DNA of 34,048 nucleotides from Streptomyces inhibens. Its GTDB lineage: Bacteria; Actinomycetota; Actinomycetes; Streptomycetales; Streptomycetaceae. Position 1 is the first letter of the stretch, and each line of letters begins with the position of its first letter. Positions 10,142 to 17,271 of this stretch are shown in pieces. The DNA lies in the NCBI RefSeq assembly GCF_003389455.1, contig NZ_QUAC01000128.1, positions 1 through 34,048 on the forward strand. Reading direction: 5' to 3'. The position numbers and the translations under genes are program-made. The notes below the pieces were generated by a model. It ran no database searches, was not told where the DNA came from, and was given only the letters and a program-made list of their open reading frames with translations.

Positions 10142-11119
10142 TCAGCGGGTGATCAGGGCGAAGACGGCGAGGGACACCAGATAGCCGAGCACCACCACCG
10201 CGGCGCCCATCACCTGCACCCGGCGGCCGATGGCCCGGCCGGGCACCAGCCAGAAGGCGAGCCCCCTGTTCACCAGAGGCATCAGCAGCCAGGTCAGCGC
10301 GCTGACGCTGAGGATGTTTCCGATGAACAGGCCGAGGTATTCGTGGACCTTGAGGTGGTTCAGCTCAAGTCCCACGGTCAGGTTGATGACCATCACGGTC
10401 GGATAGAGGGCCAGGAGCACGGTCATGGCCTGTTTCCAGTTGGGCGGAGCACCCTCACCGTTGCCGTGGTCGAACTGGAACCAACCACTGAACGCCGAGC
10501 CGACCTTGCGCACGTCGTAGGAGGTGAAGTATCTGCGCCCCTCCTCCAAAAGCGTCTCGCGCACATCGGATTCGAGCCAGTCGTCGAGGTGCTCGCGGGA
10601 GTCGAACCGGAAGACGACGACCCAGTGCTCCTGAACGCCCTTCACCGGCTTGAACAGCTCGGAACCCATGAATCCCGGCGCCTTCTCCTGTGCTTTGAGC
10701 GTCTTCTCCTGCCAGTTCAGAAATTGCTGTTCGTATCCGGGCTTCACCACGTGGGAGATGACGGCCGTGACGACCTCCGGAGTCACCTGGGCCGGGCTGC
10801 CGCCATGGAGCACCTCCTGCGTCGGAGGTTCGTCGAAGATTCCGCGCGCTTCTTCGAGCAATTCCTGTCGCCGGCCGGAATCCAGCCAAGCGGTCAGGTG
10901 GTCCATTCCGGAAAAGCGGAAAACGGCCACCCATTCATTGGCTTCACCGGCGCCGGGCGGATACACCTCGGCGCCCACGAAACCTTCGAATTCGCGGGCA
11001 GCCTGGTTCGTTTTGTCCTGCCAGCGCTGATACTCGTCGGTCCGGCCTTCGCGCACCTTCTGCGAGGTCACAACGGTGGCGGTGTCAGCCGCGGAACCAC
11101 GGCTTGCACGGGCACTCAC
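10142..11119 (-). CDS. Two-domain ABM monooxygenase-fold protein with membrane tail
   Basis: A 325-residue protein with two tandem antibiotic-biosynthesis-monooxygenase (ABM) domains, at about residues 14-105 and 113-205. Each has the EYQRWQDK/QQFLNWQEK helix and a WVAVFRF/WVVVFRF strand. Three hydrophobic segments follow, near 230-250, 258-280 and 298-322. The ABM fold covers cofactor-free monooxygenases and heme-degrading enzymes; here two cytoplasmic domains would be tethered to the membrane. The start is GTG 11119, which has no clear ribosome-binding site but sits 7 bases after a good -10 element, so the message may be leaderless. The activity is unknown. Confidence 0.85.
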   Translation of the reverse strand: MSARASRGSAADTATVVTSQKVREGRTDEYQRWQDKTNQAAREFEGFVGAEVYPPGAGEANEWVAVFRFSGMDHLTAWLDSGRRQELLEEARGIFDEPPTQEVLHGGSPAQVTPEVVTAVISHVVKPGYEQQFLNWQEKTLKAQEKAPGFMGSELFKPVKGVQEHWVVVFRFDSREHLDDWLESDVRETLLEEGRRYFTSYDVRKVGSAFSGWFQFDHGNGEGAPPNWKQAMTVLLALYPTVMVINLTVGLELNHLKVHEYLGLFIGNILSVSALTWLLMPLVNRGLAFWLVPGRAIGRRVQVMGAAVVVLGYLVSLAVFALITR

Positions 11120-11126
11120 CTGGAGT

Positions 11127-11156
11127 AGCCTAGTGCATAACGGATTTTTAGGGCAA
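11127..11156 (-). promoter_or_regulatory. Putative leaderless promoter of the ABM membrane gene
   Basis: On the minus strand a TTGCCC -35 element (11151-11156) is separated by 18 bases from a TAGGCT -10 element (11127-11132). Seven bases later comes the GTG start at 11119. The distance places the transcription start at the GTG itself, a known actinobacterial leaderless arrangement that would explain the missing ribosome-binding site. Confidence 0.5.
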
Positions 11157-11214
11157 ATCGGGACTTTAACCTAACCGTTCAGCCAAGGAATCGATGCCGA
11201 TCGGAGACTCCGTA

Positions 11215-11781
11215 ATGGGACAGAAAGAACTCCTCACAGAGGCCGTACGGCTCGCCACGGAATCCGTGGAGAACGGCTGGGGCGGCCCGTTCGGTGCGGT
11301 GATCACGCACAACGGGGACATCATCGCCCGCGGGCAGAACCGCGTTCTGCTGACCGGCGACCCCACCGCCCACGCCGAGGTGGAGACGATCCGGAAGGCC
11401 GTGCAGGTCCTCAACCCTGAGGCTCCGTCAATCTCCGTGGAGCATGAGAACGAAAGCACTCTGGAATACGTCCCCCGCCCCGAGGGGTCACCGGACCCGC
11501 TCCCGGAACGCGCCCGTATGCTGCAGGGCTGCTCGATCTACATCAGCGGTGCCCCCTGCCCGATGTGTATGAGCGCCATCTACTGGTCGCGCATGGATGC
11601 GGTGTACTACAGCTGCGACCTGGACGACACCGCGAGGATCGGCTTCGACGACACGTTCCAGTACGAGGACTTCAAGAGGCCGCTCGACCAGCGGAGGATC
11701 AAGGTCGAACAGATCTACCCCGAGCTGGGCGCCCATGCGTACGCGGCGTGGACCAACCGCGAGGAGAAGCATCCGTACTGA
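11215..11781 (+). CDS. Guanine-deaminase-like nucleoside/nucleobase deaminase
   Basis: A 188-residue zinc-dependent cytidine-deaminase-fold enzyme. The zinc site is His53 with catalytic Glu55 (HAE) and Cys115/Cys118 (PCPMC). The YWSRMDAVYYSCDLDDTARIG region and the C-terminal YAAWTNREEKHPY resemble bacterial guanine deaminases of the GuaD type. An insertion of about 35 residues (68-103) separates the two zinc motifs and makes it longer than the roughly 155-residue Bacillus enzyme. The ATG at 11215 has GGAGA about 8 bases upstream and is preferred over ATG 11194. It stands tail to tail with the permease/amidohydrolase remnant, which fits a purine or nucleobase locus. The exact base is not certain. 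Confidence 0.85.
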   Translation: MGQKELLTEAVRLATESVENGWGGPFGAVITHNGDIIARGQNRVLLTGDPTAHAEVETIRKAVQVLNPEAPSISVEHENESTLEYVPRPEGSPDPLPERARMLQGCSIYISGAPCPMCMSAIYWSRMDAVYYSCDLDDTARIGFDDTFQYEDFKRPLDQRRIKVEQIYPELGAHAYAAWTNREEKHPY

Positions 11782-11788
11782 CGGCGGA

Positions 11789-12067
11789 TCAAGGCTGTCG
11801 GCTCTCGTGCACGATCTCACCACCGACGACGGCCGTCTCGGCGACCGTGCCGGGGATGTCTTCGGCAGCCACCCGCAGAATGTCCCGGGACAGCACCACG
11901 AAGTCGGCAAGCTTGCCGACGGTCAGTGAACCCCGTTCCTCCTCAAGGAAGTTGGCGTACGCGGAGCCCATCGTGTACGCGTACACCGCGGTCTCGGCAC
12001 TCACCGTCTCGGCCGGCTGCCAGGCCTCGCCGCCACCGAGCGGCCGCCGGGTGACGGCGGTGTAGAG
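11789..12067 (-). pseudogene. YtcJ-like amidohydrolase, C-terminal remnant
   Basis: The last 92 codons of a metal-dependent amidohydrolase of the YtcJ/TIM-barrel type. The fragment begins LYTAVTRRPL and contains the family C-terminal signature EERGSLTVGKLADFVVLSRD, followed by VAETAVVGGEIV. All metal-binding residues and the barrel are missing. The reading frame extends to 12586, but upstream of 12067 it only reads the permease gene in a wrong frame. Together with the truncated permease this is the product of a deletion that joined two genes that probably once stood in one operon. Translation of this piece is unlikely to give a functional protein. Confidence 0.8.
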
Positions 12068-13125
12068 CCGGCGGCGGTGACGGCGGCGCTGATGACGATG
12101 GCTTTGGCGCGGGTCCAGGGGATGCCGAGGACCTGAAGGTTCAGGCTGGACGAGTAAAGCGTGATGATCGAGTTGGTGACCGATCCGCCGAGGACCAGGG
12201 CCAGGAAGAGCGGCTGGAACCAGCCGGGCAGCAGCTTCTCGGTGCCGGCGACGGCATCGGTCATATCCGTACGGGTGGCGGCGGCCACGCCGATGATGCC
12301 GAGCGCGACCGAGGAGACCAGACCGCCGAGGGCGCCGCTCCAGGTGAGGGCGCGCAGCGAGGTGTCCTTCGGCAGATAGCGGGTGTAGTCGGCGGGCATC
12401 GGCAGATACGAGAACGGGCCGGCCAGCATGACGACGAAGGCCAGGCTCCAGCCGGCCGCGCCGGGCCCGTCGGCGGGGGCGAGGGTGTCCGCGCCGGGCA
12501 CGATGAAGACCAGCAGCGCGGCGAAGCCGACGGCGAGGACGTACGCCATCCAGCGCTCGGCGAACTGGACCGTGGCATGCCCCCACATCGCCACCACGAA
12601 GGTGAGGGCGAGGGTGACCAGCAGAGCGAGCGCGCGGACGAGGTCGCCGCCGTGCCGGCCCAGATCGGCGAAGAACGCTTCGAGCGCGAGGGTTCCCACC
12701 ACCGTGTTGACGATGGTGTAGCCGATGCTGACCACCCAGTTGAGCAGTCCCGCGGGCCAGTTGCCGCGTACGCCGAAGGCCGCGCGGGAGATCACGAGGG
12801 TGGCGGTGCCGGTGCGGATGCCGCTCAGGCCCGCGGCGCTGATGGCGAAGAAGGACAGCCCGCCGATGACCACCACCGCGGTGGCCTGCCAGAAGGACAG
12901 GCCGAAGGCGACGGCGAGGGCACCGTTGATCACGTAGGTGAAGGTGAGATTGGAGCCGAACCAGAGCCAGAACAGGTCCTTGGCGCTGCCGTGCCGCTCA
13001 TCGTCCGGGATCGGGTCGATGCCATGGGTCTCGACCCGGAAGACCTCGTCACTGTCGGGTGTGCCCGTGATGCCGGCCCCGCCCGCCGTCCCGATGAGCT
13101 CCGTATCCGGCTGCTGCTGCGCCAT
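12068..13125 (-). pseudogene. NCS1-family nucleobase permease, truncated
   Basis: An N-terminal and middle part of a purine/cytosine-type NCS1 permease, about 353 residues, with about nine membrane segments. The recognisable region runs from HGIDPIPDDERHG and LFWLWFGSN to SSSLNLQVLGIPWTRAKA. Homology stops near residue 350, where the last transmembrane segments should follow, and the frame then reads amidohydrolase DNA out of frame to a stop at 12001. The ATG at 13125 (GGAAGG about 10 bases upstream) is preferred; ATG 13149 is also possible. It is divergent from a TetR gene across a large palindrome. It is probably inactive. Confidence 0.82.
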
Positions 13126-13163
13126 CCGCGCACCGCCTTCCGCACCCATGACTGAATGCCGAT

Positions 13164-13204
13164 ATCTTGAATGCCGTTCTAACTTTTAGAACGGCATTCA
13201 AGAT
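13164..13204. promoter_or_regulatory. Perfect 19-bp inverted repeat, putative TetR operator
   Basis: ATCTTGAATGCCGTTCTAA (13164-13182) is repeated perfectly in reverse complement at 13186-13204 with a three-base spacer. An additional half-site TGAATGCCG starts at 13152. The element sits between the divergent permease remnant and the TetR gene, the normal place for an operator controlling both. The symmetry and position make this a strong candidate; it has not been tested. Confidence 0.75.
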
Positions 13205-13355
13205 GTGGGACCGCTTCCCCGCCCGTCAAGACCTCTGCGGAAATTCACGGATAGGGTCGGGAGGCAGGGACCGGGCGGGACGAGGCAGGGACCAGGCGGG
13301 ACCGGGACGCACGACCGGGGCGCAGGGTCCGCACGGAAGAGCAGAGGCGATACGG

Positions 13356-13964
13356 GTGGCAGGGGCGGCACGGCGGCGCGACGGGCATATCGCCCAGGAA
13401 CGGATGCTCGAAGAGGCCATGGCCGCGATCGCCGAGAACGGCCTGGCCACGCTCACCATGTCCGCACTCGCCGAGCGGCTGGGTACCAGCGGCGGGCACA
13501 TCCTGTACTACTTCGGCAGCAAGGACCTGCTGCTGCTGGAGGCGCTGCGCTGGAGCGAGGCCGCACTCACCCAGGAGCGGCACGCGCTGCTGGCTCGACG
13601 GCTGACCGCGGAGCGCAAGCTCGACCTGTTCCTGGAGCTCTATCTGCCGCGCGGCCCCCGTGACGCCCGCTGGATGCTGTGGATCGAGCTCTGGGCGCGT
13701 ACGCCCTCCAACGAGTCGCTGCGGCGCGCCCAGGAGGAGATGGACCAGGGCTGGCAGGACGACCTGGAGGCGCTGCTCGCCAAGGGCGTGGCACGGTCCC
13801 GGTTCGCCCCCATGGACGTACCGGCGCGTGCCTCGGAACTCCTCGCGCTGCTCGACGGGTTGAGCACCCGGGTGGTGCTCGGCCAGCGCGGCACGGACCG
13901 CGACCGGGCGCTGTCGGTGGCACGGTCGGCGGCCGAGCGTCTGATTGTCAGGGCCGAGAGGTGA
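13356..13964 (+). CDS. TetR-family transcriptional regulator
   Basis: A 202-residue TetR-type repressor. The helix-turn-helix is at about residues 20-65 (GLATLTMSALAERLGTS, then HILYYFGSKDLLLLEAL), and a ligand-binding alpha-helical domain follows. I chose GTG 13356, with GAGG about 9 bases upstream, because it gives the normal family length. An open frame reaches back to 13167 but that extension is low-complexity Gly/Arg and would lie inside the palindrome. It is divergent from the NCS1 permease remnant and probably controls it and itself through the palindrome at 13164-13204. It appears intact although its apparent target operon is broken. Confidence 0.85.
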   Translation: MAGAARRRDGHIAQERMLEEAMAAIAENGLATLTMSALAERLGTSGGHILYYFGSKDLLLLEALRWSEAALTQERHALLARRLTAERKLDLFLELYLPRGPRDARWMLWIELWARTPSNESLRRAQEEMDQGWQDDLEALLAKGVARSRFAPMDVPARASELLALLDGLSTRVVLGQRGTDRDRALSVARSAAERLIVRAER

Positions 13965-14026
13965 TCGTCGGAGCCGACCATCGCAGCCGGCGGCTGACCG
14001 TCGGATCCCGCGGCTCAGGAGGGAGC

Positions 14027-14048
14027 CGTGCCGGGCCGCGGCGGCACG
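14027..14048. terminator. Hairpin between convergent TetR and SDR genes
   Basis: CGTGCCG (14027-14033) pairs with CGGCACG (14042-14048) around an 8-base loop, directly after the SDR stop codon on the minus strand and 62 bases after the TetR stop. It could serve both convergent genes. Confidence 0.45.
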
Positions 14049-14049
14049 C

Positions 14050-14502
14050 TCACTCGTACATCACATACTCCGACTGCGGCCGCAGGGCCAGCACCTCCTT
14101 CGGCGTCATCAGGCGGCTGCCCTGCGCATCCTCCTCGTAGAACAGCTTGAAGCCCAGGACCCGGCGCCACTGTGCGGCCGTGGTGTCCTCGGCCGGTGTG
14201 AGCGGCGAGACCCCCGCGTTGTTGACCAGTACGTCGGCACAGCCGTAGCGCTCGCGCACACCGTCGGCGAGCGCGGTCACATACGCCTCGGACGTGATGT
14301 CCCCGACTGCCGCGGTCGCCTCCGCCCCGGTGTCCCGTACGGCCGCCAGCGTCTCCCCCGGCTCCTTGATGTCGGCCAGCACCAGCGCATAGCCCTCGGC
14401 GGCCAGCACCTCGGCCACCTTCCGGCCGATGCCCTGTGCGGCACCGGTGACCACGGCGACCAGCGCGGATTCTGATTCTGCGTTCTGCGGGCTGACGTCC
14501 AT
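14050..14502 (-). pseudogene. Truncated SDR oxidoreductase with foreign tail
   Basis: The first 116 or so residues are a classic short-chain dehydrogenase: dinucleotide motif TGAAQGIGR (19-27), the VGDIT region, and VNNAGVS (93-99). At AQWRRVL the frame changes to an unrelated 34-residue end (KLFYEEDAQ... to EYVMYE) that I do not recognise. The Ser-Tyr-Lys catalytic triad and the second half of the Rossmann fold are absent, so dehydrogenase activity is not expected. An in-frame deletion that fused it to the end of another gene is the simplest explanation. The start is taken as ATG 14502; the ribosome-binding site is weak. Confidence 0.72.
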
Positions 14503-14623
14503 GCGGCCAGCCTGCCCCGCGGCCGGGGCATCATGAGGAGCGATCACCGGCGAAATCGGGCTGTCACGGCTCAACAAGGGCCTCGCGGAGCTGCCGGGCA
14601 CGGCCGTCGCGGAGGTGTCCGCG

Positions 14624-14638
14624 TAGCGTGAGCGTGTG
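14624..14638 (+). promoter_or_regulatory. Possible leaderless -10 element
   Basis: TAGCGT (14624-14629) fits the TANNNT -10 consensus and lies six bases before GTG 14636, the only early start of the next gene, which has no close ribosome-binding site. No good -35 is visible. Confidence 0.3.
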
Positions 14639-15373
14639 ATCAGGCCCCGACGCCTCGAAGCCCGGTGCGGCTCTCCCGAAACCGTCCGTAACCTCCGCCC
14701 CGTCCGTCACCTCTGGTACGCCGCATACGGCTCCAACATGCATCTCGACCGGCTGACGTACTACCTCGCCGGCGGCCGGCCCCCTGGCGGGCTGCGCACG
14801 TACCCCGGCTGCCGGGACCCCCGCCACCCCGCCCGCACGGCACCGATCATGCTGCCCGGTCTGCTGTACTTCGCCACCGAGTCACAGGTGTGGACCGGCG
14901 GCAGAGCCTTCTACGACCCCGGCACCGAGCCCGAGCCCGGCTCCGCGCCTGCCGGCAAGCCGGCCGACTCCGAGGCCGAACTCCCCGCCCGCGCCTACCT
15001 TCTGACGCCACAACAGTTCTCCGACATCGCCGCCCAGGAGATGTACCGGGAGCCGGGCGAGGATCTCGATCTGACCGAGGCCCTGACTCGCGGCCGGTCC
15101 CGGATCGGCCCCGGCCGCTACGAAACCCTGGTCTGCGCCGGACTCCTGGACGGCTGTCCGGTACTGACCTTCACGGCCCCGTGGAGCAGCAAGGACATCG
15201 CCCTGAACCCGCCCTCCGCGCCCTACCTGCGGCACATCGCGGCCGGGATCGTCGCCGCCCACGGCTGGAGCCCGCTCAGGGCCGCCGAGTATCTGGCGGG
15301 CTGCCCGGGAGCCCAGGGGCACTGGACGGCGACCGACATCGCGGCACTGCTCACCGCTCCCGGCACATCGTGA
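14636..15373 (+). CDS. Gamma-glutamylcyclotransferase-fold protein (often labelled histone deacetylase)
   Basis: A 245-residue protein conserved in Streptomyces, where it is often named histone deacetylase without support. The YAAYGSNM motif near residues 28-35 is the substrate-loop signature of the gamma-glutamylcyclotransferase-like fold, and AQEMYREPG and YETLVCAGLLDG continue the family pattern. An insertion of Pro/Glu-rich sequence at about 95-112 (DPGTEPEPGSAPAGKP) is unusual. The start is GTG 14636; the first 25 residues are not conserved, so the real start could be closer to the LWYAAYGSN strand. The reaction is not known. It is followed by a 9-bp tandem repeat. Confidence 0.75.
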   Translation: MIRPRRLEARCGSPETVRNLRPVRHLWYAAYGSNMHLDRLTYYLAGGRPPGGLRTYPGCRDPRHPARTAPIMLPGLLYFATESQVWTGGRAFYDPGTEPEPGSAPAGKPADSEAELPARAYLLTPQQFSDIAAQEMYREPGEDLDLTEALTRGRSRIGPGRYETLVCAGLLDGCPVLTFTAPWSSKDIALNPPSAPYLRHIAAGIVAAHGWSPLRAAEYLAGCPGAQGHWTATDIAALLTAPGTS

Positions 15374-15394
15374 ACCCACAGTTCAGCCACGCAG

Positions 15395-15475
15395 GAGCCG
15401 TCCGAGCCGTCCGAGCCGTCCGAGCCGTCCGAGCCGTCCGAGCCGTCCGAGCCGTCCGAGCCGTCCGAGCCGTCC
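15395..15475. repeat. Nine perfect copies of the 9-mer GAGCCGTCC
   Basis: Nine uninterrupted head-to-tail copies of GAGCCGTCC, 22 bases after the stop codon of the preceding gene and before the GNAT gene. The unit length is a multiple of three, so open frames pass through on both strands (Arg-Ala-Val on plus, Gly-Ser-Asp on minus), but nothing else supports translation. The perfect identity suggests recent slippage expansion. The rest of the gap 15374-15528 shows no gene. Confidence 0.95.
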
Positions 15476-15528
15476 GCAGGGCGAATATCCGGAGGACAGC
15501 GGGTCCGGACGCGGGACACACTCCAGAA

Positions 15529-16146
15529 GTGGCTGATCACGAGCAAGAGATTCCGGCCCCTGGATTCCGCTTCAAGCCCACGCTGAGCGGCGAGCTGGTC
15601 CTCCTACGGCCGGTCACGGTGAACGACGTGCCCGCGCTGATGCCCATGTTCCGGGACGCGGAGGTGACGCGGCTGACCGGCAGCCACGACGATGGCGAGC
15701 CCGATGAGGGACAGCTACGGGCGTAGTACAGCACGCGTGCCGCCCAGGACGACCGCCTGGACCTCGCAGTGGTGGAGAAGGCGACCGGGAACGTCGTCGG
15801 GGAGGCGGTGCTCAACGAGTGGGACCCGGACAACGAGGGCTGCGGATTCCGCATCTCCTTCGTTCCCGGGGCCCAAGGGCGCGGCCTGGGGACCGAGGCG
15901 ACCCGGCTGATCATCGGTTACGGCTTCGAGAAGCTGGCTCTGCATCGCATCTCACTGGAGGTGTACGCCTTCAACCCGCGGGCCCGCCGCGTCTACGAGA
16001 AGGTGGGCTTCGTCCTTGAGGGCGTCCTGCGGGATGCGCTGCTGTGGGAGGGCGAGCGGGTGGACGCCGCGGGGATGTCGATTCTTGCGCCGGAATGGTT
16101 CCGGCACCGTGGGCGGCCGGAGCGAGCGGGCCATACGCCGGCTTAG
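15529..16146 (+). pseudogene. GNAT acetyltransferase broken by an in-frame amber codon
   Basis: Two segments in the same frame form one RimJ/RimL-type GNAT acetyltransferase of about 205 codons. The first runs from GTG 15529 through LSGELVLLRPVTVNDVPAL to a TAG at 15724-15726. The second continues directly as YSTRAAQDDRLDLAVV and includes the acetyl-CoA loop region GAQGRGLGTEA and the family end RVYEKVGFVLEG. In relatives the position before the Tyr is normally Trp, so a single TGG to TAG change explains the break. An internal GTG at 15769 could restart, but would miss the first strands. The upstream GTG has no strong ribosome-binding site, so the exact start is uncertain. Confidence 0.8.
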
Positions 16147-16212
16147 CCGTGCCCCCTCGAACGGGTGGCGCAAGCTGCCCGAACGCTTCGGCCGCACGTG
16201 ATCCTTGTCCGG

Positions 16213-16230
16213 CTCCGAACGCGATCGGAG
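16213..16230 (-). terminator. Small hairpin after the HAD gene
   Basis: CTCCGA (16213-16218) pairs with TCGGAG (16225-16230) around six bases, 9 bases beyond the HAD stop codon on the minus strand, between two convergent genes. The stem is short. Confidence 0.3.
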
Positions 16231-16239
16231 AGACACGGC

Positions 16240-17115
16240 CTAGTCGAACCGGTCGGACTGGTCGAACCGGTCGGACTGGTCGAACCGGTCGGACTGGTCG
16301 GACTGGTCGGACTGATCCAACTGACGGAGCAGACCAGGCAGTTCGGCAAAGGATTCGAGCACATGGTCCGGTGTGCCGCCGGCCGCCCGATGCGTCTCCG
16401 GCAGGTATTTGCCGGTCTTGACGAGCACGCCGGTGATCCCGCAGCGCTGGGCCGCCAGCACATCGGACTCGATGTCATCGCCCACCATCAGCGTGCGCCC
16501 GGCGGAGGCGCCCAGGTGCGCCAGGGCGGTGGCGAAGAACGCCTTTGCCGGTTTGCCGGTGACTTCCGCCTCGACCCGGGCGGCCCGTTCCAGCCCCGCC
16601 AGAAAGGCGCCCGTGTCCAGGTCGAGCCCGTCCGCCGTGCGCCAGTACAGATTCCGGTGCATGGCGACCAGCCGGGCTCCATGCTGCAGATGCCGAAAGG
16701 CCGTATTGAGCGCCGGGTAGCTGAATTCCTCGCCCGCACCGCCGAAAATCACCACCTCGGGCGCCTCCGAGCGCTCTTCACCGGTCCCCTCGCCGATGAG
16801 CGTCACCCCCTCCAGATCGCCCCGTACATCACCGCTGTTGATCAGCAGACAGCGCGCGTCCGGATGGTGTTCTCGCAGGTAGGCGGCGGTGACGGCAGGG
16901 GCGGTAAGGATGTCGTCGACGCCTACGGGAAAGCCCTCCCCGGCCAGCCGCTCGGCGATCGCGGCGCGGGTCCGCGAGGTGGTGTTGGTGACCAGCGCCA
17001 GCGGCAGTCCCGCGGCGCGGAGCCGTTCCATGGCCTCCACAGCGCCGGGCAGCGCCTTCCAGGACACCGTGAGCACACCGTCGATATCGATCAGAACCGC
17101 TCCGATTCCATCCAT
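16240..17115 (-). CDS. HAD-superfamily IIA phosphatase with repeat-derived C-terminal tail
   Basis: A 291-residue HAD hydrolase of the NagD/LHPP-like type IIA group. The nucleophile motif is IDIDGVL with Asp10 and Asp12, motif II is VTNTTSR, and motif IV is VGDDIESD; the cap domain lies between. The family usually ends near residue 260-265. Here the last 25 residues are QSD/RFD tripeptides encoded by the 9-bp repeat at 16243-16314, giving an acidic, disordered tail. The phosphatase core looks complete, so the enzyme is probably active on a small phosphorylated metabolite or protein phosphohistidine; the substrate is unknown. The start is ATG 17115. It is convergent with the broken GNAT gene. 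Confidence 0.87.
   Translation of the reverse strand: MDGIGAVLIDIDGVLTVSWKALPGAVEAMERLRAAGLPLALVTNTTSRTRAAIAERLAGEGFPVGVDDILTAPAVTAAYLREHHPDARCLLINSGDVRGDLEGVTLIGEGTGEERSEAPEVVIFGGAGEEFSYPALNTAFRHLQHGARLVAMHRNLYWRTADGLDLDTGAFLAGLERAARVEAEVTGKPAKAFFATALAHLGASAGRTLMVGDDIESDVLAAQRCGITGVLVKTGKYLPETHRAAGGTPDHVLESFAELPGLLRQLDQSDQSDQSDRFDQSDRFDQSDRFD
16243..16314. repeat. Eight 9-bp units alternating GTCGAACCG/GTCGGACTG
   Basis: Eight head-to-tail 9-mers: three pairs of GTCGAACCG plus GTCGGACTG, then two more GTCGGACTG; a degenerate unit follows at 16315-16323. The array is the final coding part of the HAD gene on the minus strand, where it encodes alternating QSD and RFD tripeptides up to the TAG stop at 16240-16242. 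An 18-bp higher-order unit is visible. Confidence 0.93.
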
Positions 17116-17192
17116 ATGCCGACGGTAACCACGGTCGGCCCTGGTCAGCCATGGTCAGGGCGTACGGCCGAGAAGGATCAGCTCCCGACTTG

Positions 17193-17224
17193 CGAAGTAT
17201 CGGCACATGGGGTTACTTCGAAGT
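17193..17224. promoter_or_regulatory. Overlapping inverted repeats upstream of the PRTase-hydrolase gene
   Basis: CGAAGTA (17193-17199) is repeated inverted as TACTTCG (17214-17220), and ACTTCGAAGT (17215-17224) is itself a perfect palindrome. Both lie 50-80 bases before the gene start and could be a regulator site. No known consensus matches clearly. Confidence 0.35.
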
Positions 17225-17271
17225 GAGGTGTGGACGTGGCTTCCGTCTCCCCTGAGTAGGGGGTGCACACT

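Noticed and set aside
13167..13355. N-terminal extension of the TetR protein from 13167
   Set aside because: It would start inside the palindromic operator and encode low-complexity Gly/Arg sequence; GTG 13356 has a ribosome-binding site and gives the family length.
14636..15373. Histone deacetylase
   Set aside because: The usual database label for this family has no support: no metal-binding deacetylase motifs, whereas YGSN fits the gamma-glutamylcyclotransferase-like fold.
15223..15546. Minus-strand reading frame with Gly-Ser-Asp repeats
   Set aside because: It is produced by the 9-bp array passing through without stops; it overlaps the cyclotransferase-fold gene and has no family features.
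15395..16314. Short tandem repeats as a CRISPR array
   Set aside because: The units are contiguous 9-mers with no unique spacers and no cas genes are present.
17193..17224. DosR-like dormancy box upstream of the PRTase-hydrolase gene
   Set aside because: The palindrome does not contain the GGGACT/AGTCCC core of the known DosR site.
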